A stretch of DNA of 36,230 nucleotides from positions 1-36,230 of the forward strand of contig LRSR01012649.1 of the NCBI GenBank assembly GCA_001579985.1, given 5' to 3'. The DNA comes from Hypsibius dujardini. Lineage: Eukaryota; Tardigrada; Eutardigrada; Parachela; Hypsibiidae. Shown here piece after piece: positions 32,663 through 36,230 of this stretch. A program made the position numbers and the translations under genes. The notes beneath the pieces are model-generated. The model did no database searches, was not told the origin of the DNA, and worked only from the letters and a program-made list of their open reading frames with translations. Each line of letters opens with the position of its first letter. The first letter of the stretch is position 1.

Positions 32663-34441
32663 AAAGAGGTTGGTGGGCGCTTCGCCGCCAGAGTGAAAAA
32701 GTCTTACAATATCAATCGATAACTGTGACTTTACCCTACCTATTGATACCAAAAACTAATCCGGAGCTTGCGAAACAAGATCACAATTTGCATAACTTAT
32801 AAGCCCCTCCTGCGAAAACTTATAATGCAAACCATGTAATTGATTGGTCGGTTGTTTTAAAATGATTAATTAAAGAAATTAAGAAATTAAATTAAGAAAT
32901 GATAAATAACCGACGACCTTGCGTGACTGAATAATCTCTAAAAAACATTGTAGCAATGTACAAGTACATTGTACGCTTTGCAGTAGTCGACTGCTCCATA
33001 TTAAAAAAATAAATGGATGACAACCGATCTTTGATTTGCTTCGCATGTTTATGTTTTGAAAATTGTTTATGGAGACTACCGGGCTGTTTTCTTGAAACGC
33101 CTCCCTGTGAAGAGGATTCTGACTCATAAGATTTCCTTGCTCGATGTGTAAGACCGATTAACCGAAAACGATCACGCTGGTGAACCTTCAACCTCGGAAT
33201 CGACGCTGCAACCCTCCTCTCATTCTTCGTTTCGCCCCGACCACCGCACTCTGGACCGTCGGAATACAGTGCCAGTGCCGTTCGAGTATAAACAGAAGGC
33301 AGTTTTTATTGGCTCAACGCTGGAGGAAAGAAGCGGTCTTGAAAAAGCGTCCAGTGTAAATACTCGAAGATCGATACGACACTGGAAGGTGATAGTAGAA
33401 ACAAGAGGTTCTTGCGCTGACAAGATCCAGATTATTTTCAACAGCGTGCGTTAAAAAGTTGCTCAAATCAGAATTAGATCACGCAATTATTCATGAAAAG
33501 GTTCGGGGCACTGATCGATTGCTTGGTTTTTCTGATGAAAAACTACTGAACAAGTGCTGCAGTGATTGGCAGTTAATTCATTAATTCATTTTACTTCAGC
33601 GTTTTGTTTTCATATTCTGCACAGGACCTTTTATAGATGGCCGCTGCAATCGCAGAAGATGTCTAAATTCAAAATTTCCAAGGGCATCGATGTGGACTTT
33701 ATCATCACACCTCCGCGCTGCACATCCCTGATTCAGCCCTTAAATGTGTATGGTTTCCGCATGTGGAAAGCTTTCCTTTGCTACATTATGATGTGGATAG
33801 TCAGGCAGAGTCCGATTCTGTTTGTTCTGGGTCAGCGTGACAATAACCTTCTACTTGAAAGCCTGATCCTTAATCAGTTTAGTGCGCCACGTTATCAACC
33901 TATGTGGCAGCATGGGTGCGTGAAGAGTCGCTATATCGAGCGGCAAGTTCAGGAAAATTTCGACACGCCCAGTGAGTACAATTTTAACAAAGACGATTTC
34001 CGCGTACGCTGTTCTGGACTCAATTGCCCATAGTTGCACTTCATGCGGTGTGGTTGGTGTCGTAAAGTTCTTTGTTTCTCCTGCTTCTTCCCGAAGCATT
34101 CATGTACGCATGTTGGTTAAGAATTACTTTTCTTTTTTGGATGCCATCGTATTTTGTTTCGGCTAATTATTTCATTATTGCTTACTCGTCCGTCATTAAT
34201 AAACGAATCAATCAAACGAAGTCGGCATATCAACCTTTTGTTAATTTCAAACAATCGACCAATCAATTGCATGGTTTGAATTATAATTTTTTAGGAGGGG
34301 CGTATGAATTATGTAAATTGTGATTTTGTTTTGCATACTCCGGATTTGCTTTTGGTATCAATGGGTAGGTTAAAGTCACAGATATCTATTGATATTGTAA
34401 GACTTGATCACTCTGGCGGCGAAGCGCCCACGAACCCCTTG
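32663..34441. mobile_element. Pogo-like DNA transposon with long inverted ends
   Basis: The 1779-bp element is flanked by TA on both sides (32661-32662 and 34442-34443). The ends are inverted copies of about 200 bp: GTGGGCGCTTCGCCGCCAGA, then CTTACAATATCAATAGAT-like sequence, ATTGATACCAAAA, and CCATG(T/C)AATTGATTGGTCG further in. It carries remnants of a DDE transposase on the plus strand. TA duplication and transposase type agree on the Tc1/mariner/pogo superfamily. Confidence 0.85.
33248..34033 (+). pseudogene. Pogo-like transposase remnant
   Basis: An N-terminal fragment (33269-33454; PVPFEYKQKAV, RSIRHWK) resembles the DNA-binding region of the family. The C-terminal DDE fragment (33655-34033) has DFIITPPRCTSLIQPLNVYG, then MWKAF and NQFSAPRYQ. 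Between them the frame is broken by stops at 33450-33600 and the first catalytic Asp regions are missing. The QPLD motif that normally gives the last catalytic Asp reads QPLN (Asn codon 33743-33745). The protein is therefore inactive. Confidence 0.8.
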
Positions 34442-34574
34442 TAAGGGCTGTTTTTATGGGTGAAAAAGGAAAGAAGCCCGAGCACTGAAGACCCGACCTC
34501 TCTCTCCATGCACTGATACTGTATTGGTCTCTACGACTAATGGCAAATACTGTACTTGGAATTATGTTTTTTAG

Positions 34575-34684
34575 GTACATACGCAATCAACGCCGAAGGT
34601 CTCTACGTTGGTGGCACCTGGACAGTCGCGACCTCCGTCTTGCGCAAAAAATGGCGAACCGACACGCCAGGAGCTTTCTTTTAA
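34575..34684 (+). other. Possible orphan last exon
   Basis: TGTTTTTTAG at 34565-34574 is a good acceptor. The following 110 bases stay open for 35 codons (TYAINAEGLYVGGTW onward) to a TAA at 34682-34684, with codon use like real exons in the window. No upstream partner exon was found, and the pogo-like element sits directly upstream. It could be the last exon of a gene cut by that insertion, a decayed receptor exon, or chance. Confidence 0.28.
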
Positions 34685-36230
34685 GGTGTATGCTATGTGT
34701 GAGACAGAACCGCCAGTTGAGTTTATCCTAATCTTTCTACTTCCTGCGTTGGAGAAAGGGGGAGAGGGGCAGCGGTGTTGACAGCATACCGAGAAGAAGT
34801 CAAATAGATTCTCCGTACGATTCGCTTTTACAAAGCAAAAAATAGTTCCGCAGAACTGACGTTGCTTTACCGAATAAATATTTTCACTGGTTAATCAGAG
34901 TGAGAAAAGGTCAGACTCTGTTGCGGAGAACATAATTATGCAAACATTTCATCAGACCTTAAACTCTTATCAAGGAAAAGTGAAAATAATCGATTCAAGA
35001 ATCATGACAGGACATGAACTGTAATGGACAGCAGAGGCGGGCGAAAACGTTTTTAATGGTCGACATGGTTAAAGTGAAACGGAAGATGGAACGTGCCAAT
35101 GCTGTTAAAATTATTAATTAAATTCTACCAAATAAATCGTTGACAAGATCAGAAACGTACGATAAACATCTTAATACATATGTCACCTTCATTGATGTTA
35201 CCGGAAAGATATTTTGAGCACACTCATAGACATGTCTTCAGTTTAAAAAAATCATCCAAGCATTCTATGTACTCGAACACCTGAGTTCTCAAGTGAATAA
35301 AGCACCGTTACAGGAAGAGGTTTTAACTTACTTAACAAATAAGTGCTCGGCACAATGTAATCTTATTCGCACAGACATTTCCGTGGAATTTTTGCTATGT
35401 CTAGGACCGTAGCGCCCCTGTTCCGCCCCTATGCCCACAGGCGCAACCTGTGTCACTGTAATGTTCTTTCTTCACAGTTTCAAGTGAAACAAAAAGTTCA
35501 AACAGTCGGTCCAGTTAGCAAAGCTCGATCCTTTCTAATTGAAGTCTTTAATTAAATCTTTTGCAAACAATACCTGAAAATTACTGAAATTCGAATTGTA
35601 TTACGCAGTCATTCGCTCTGTTGGCAAAAGTAAATTTACTTCAAAAATCATAAAATGGATCCCAGATCATTTTTCTGTATGGGTTACCTGCAAAAGCAGT
35701 TCCGCCCCTATACATTTCCTTGGAAGCTGGTGAAGTCGAGCAATCATTTCAGCACTCCGTTTTTTTCTGAGCACTATTTTGAGGCAGATGAAAAATTACG
35801 TTCACATCCGTAAATCTCTGATTAAAAAAAAGATTCTTCCGAAAGAGACAGTAATAACTCGCTGTCCAGACATATCTCCACGTCTGTGCAGTACTATTCA
35901 TGGGTATCACTAACTTGGGACGTTTTCAACTGTCGAATTCGGAACCGTTCCAAAATATATTTCTCATTCAGACCCAAATTATTAAGGAATATAAAAATTT
36001 ATTTCACCGGTCAAGCTAAAAAAACTTTTTGTCGGTGAATTTTCAAAGTTGGCAATTGTCTCAATAGACTTGCTACTGTGTACCGTCAATTGATTGTTTG
36101 TACCGTTATGAACCGTATTCACGGGTAAAAGTAGAAACAAGTTCGGTCTGGACAGGGAAATCTACTCAATTAGTCACAAGGGTGGCATGTCTGGTTTACC
36201 TCAACATACTCAGGCACTAATATGCAGCTA
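34685..36230. other. Unassigned right flank
   Basis: AT-rich sequence with no open frame of note. TTCCGCCCCTAT appears twice (about 35418 and 35700) in a weakly repetitive stretch. No RNA gene, transposase fragment or exon chain was recognised. Confidence 0.5.

Noticed and set aside
32879-33191. Two overlapping minus-strand frames of 82 and 99 codons
   Set aside because: They lie inside the pogo-like element opposite its own coding strand and resemble nothing; treated as chance frames.

Overview
The window is animal nuclear DNA: spliced genes with GT-AG introns, long AT-rich introns, microsatellites and several families of cut-and-paste DNA transposons. The best lineage clue is a secreted mucin-like protein ending in a peritrophin-type chitin-binding domain, whose preceding Gly-Lys-Asp-Tyr-Pro motif is familiar from arthropod and tardigrade cuticle proteins. 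I infer an ecdysozoan, probably a panarthropod (tardigrade or arthropod). The species cannot be fixed from the sequence alone.

Layout. 1-2480: AT-rich intergenic DNA with a 20-bp tandem array and a small foldback. 2596-6562 (+): six-exon mucin/chitin-binding gene with a TATA box and a poly(A) signal. 7100-8530: decayed Tc1/mariner-like element. 8716-11448: near-complete PIF/Harbinger element with a DDE nuclease and a Myb/SANT partner facing each other. 12056-17432 (+): receptor A, eleven exons, with natriuretic-peptide-receptor/guanylate-cyclase-type ectodomain, one membrane segment and a short tail; its largest intron carries two non-autonomous elements. 17938-19485: large foldback interrupted by a TTAA-type (piggyBac-like) insertion. 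19689-20400: half of a MITE, then an internally deleted relative of the 7.1-8.5 kb element. 20787-21824 (-): a small secreted protein with an Asn-Gly repeat, plus an orphan exon-like stretch. 22725-23696 (-): mariner pseudogene. 25230-32342 (+): receptor B, a paralog of A with the same internal exon pattern, also ending just after one membrane segment; a 673-bp MITE sits in intron 2. 32663-34441: pogo-like element with roughly 200-bp inverted ends. 34.5-36.2 kb: mostly unassigned.

The main biological point is receptors A and B. Both have the extracellular ANF-receptor fold, membrane-proximal cysteines, one membrane span and a tail of about 43 or 20 residues. Neither has the kinase-homology or cyclase domains of receptor guanylate cyclases. 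This is the architecture of the vertebrate clearance receptor NPR-C, here as a diverged local pair. Exon models were built by eye from splice signals, codon phase and paralog comparison; they have no transcript support. Receptor B contains an apparent one-base frame break in a run of A.
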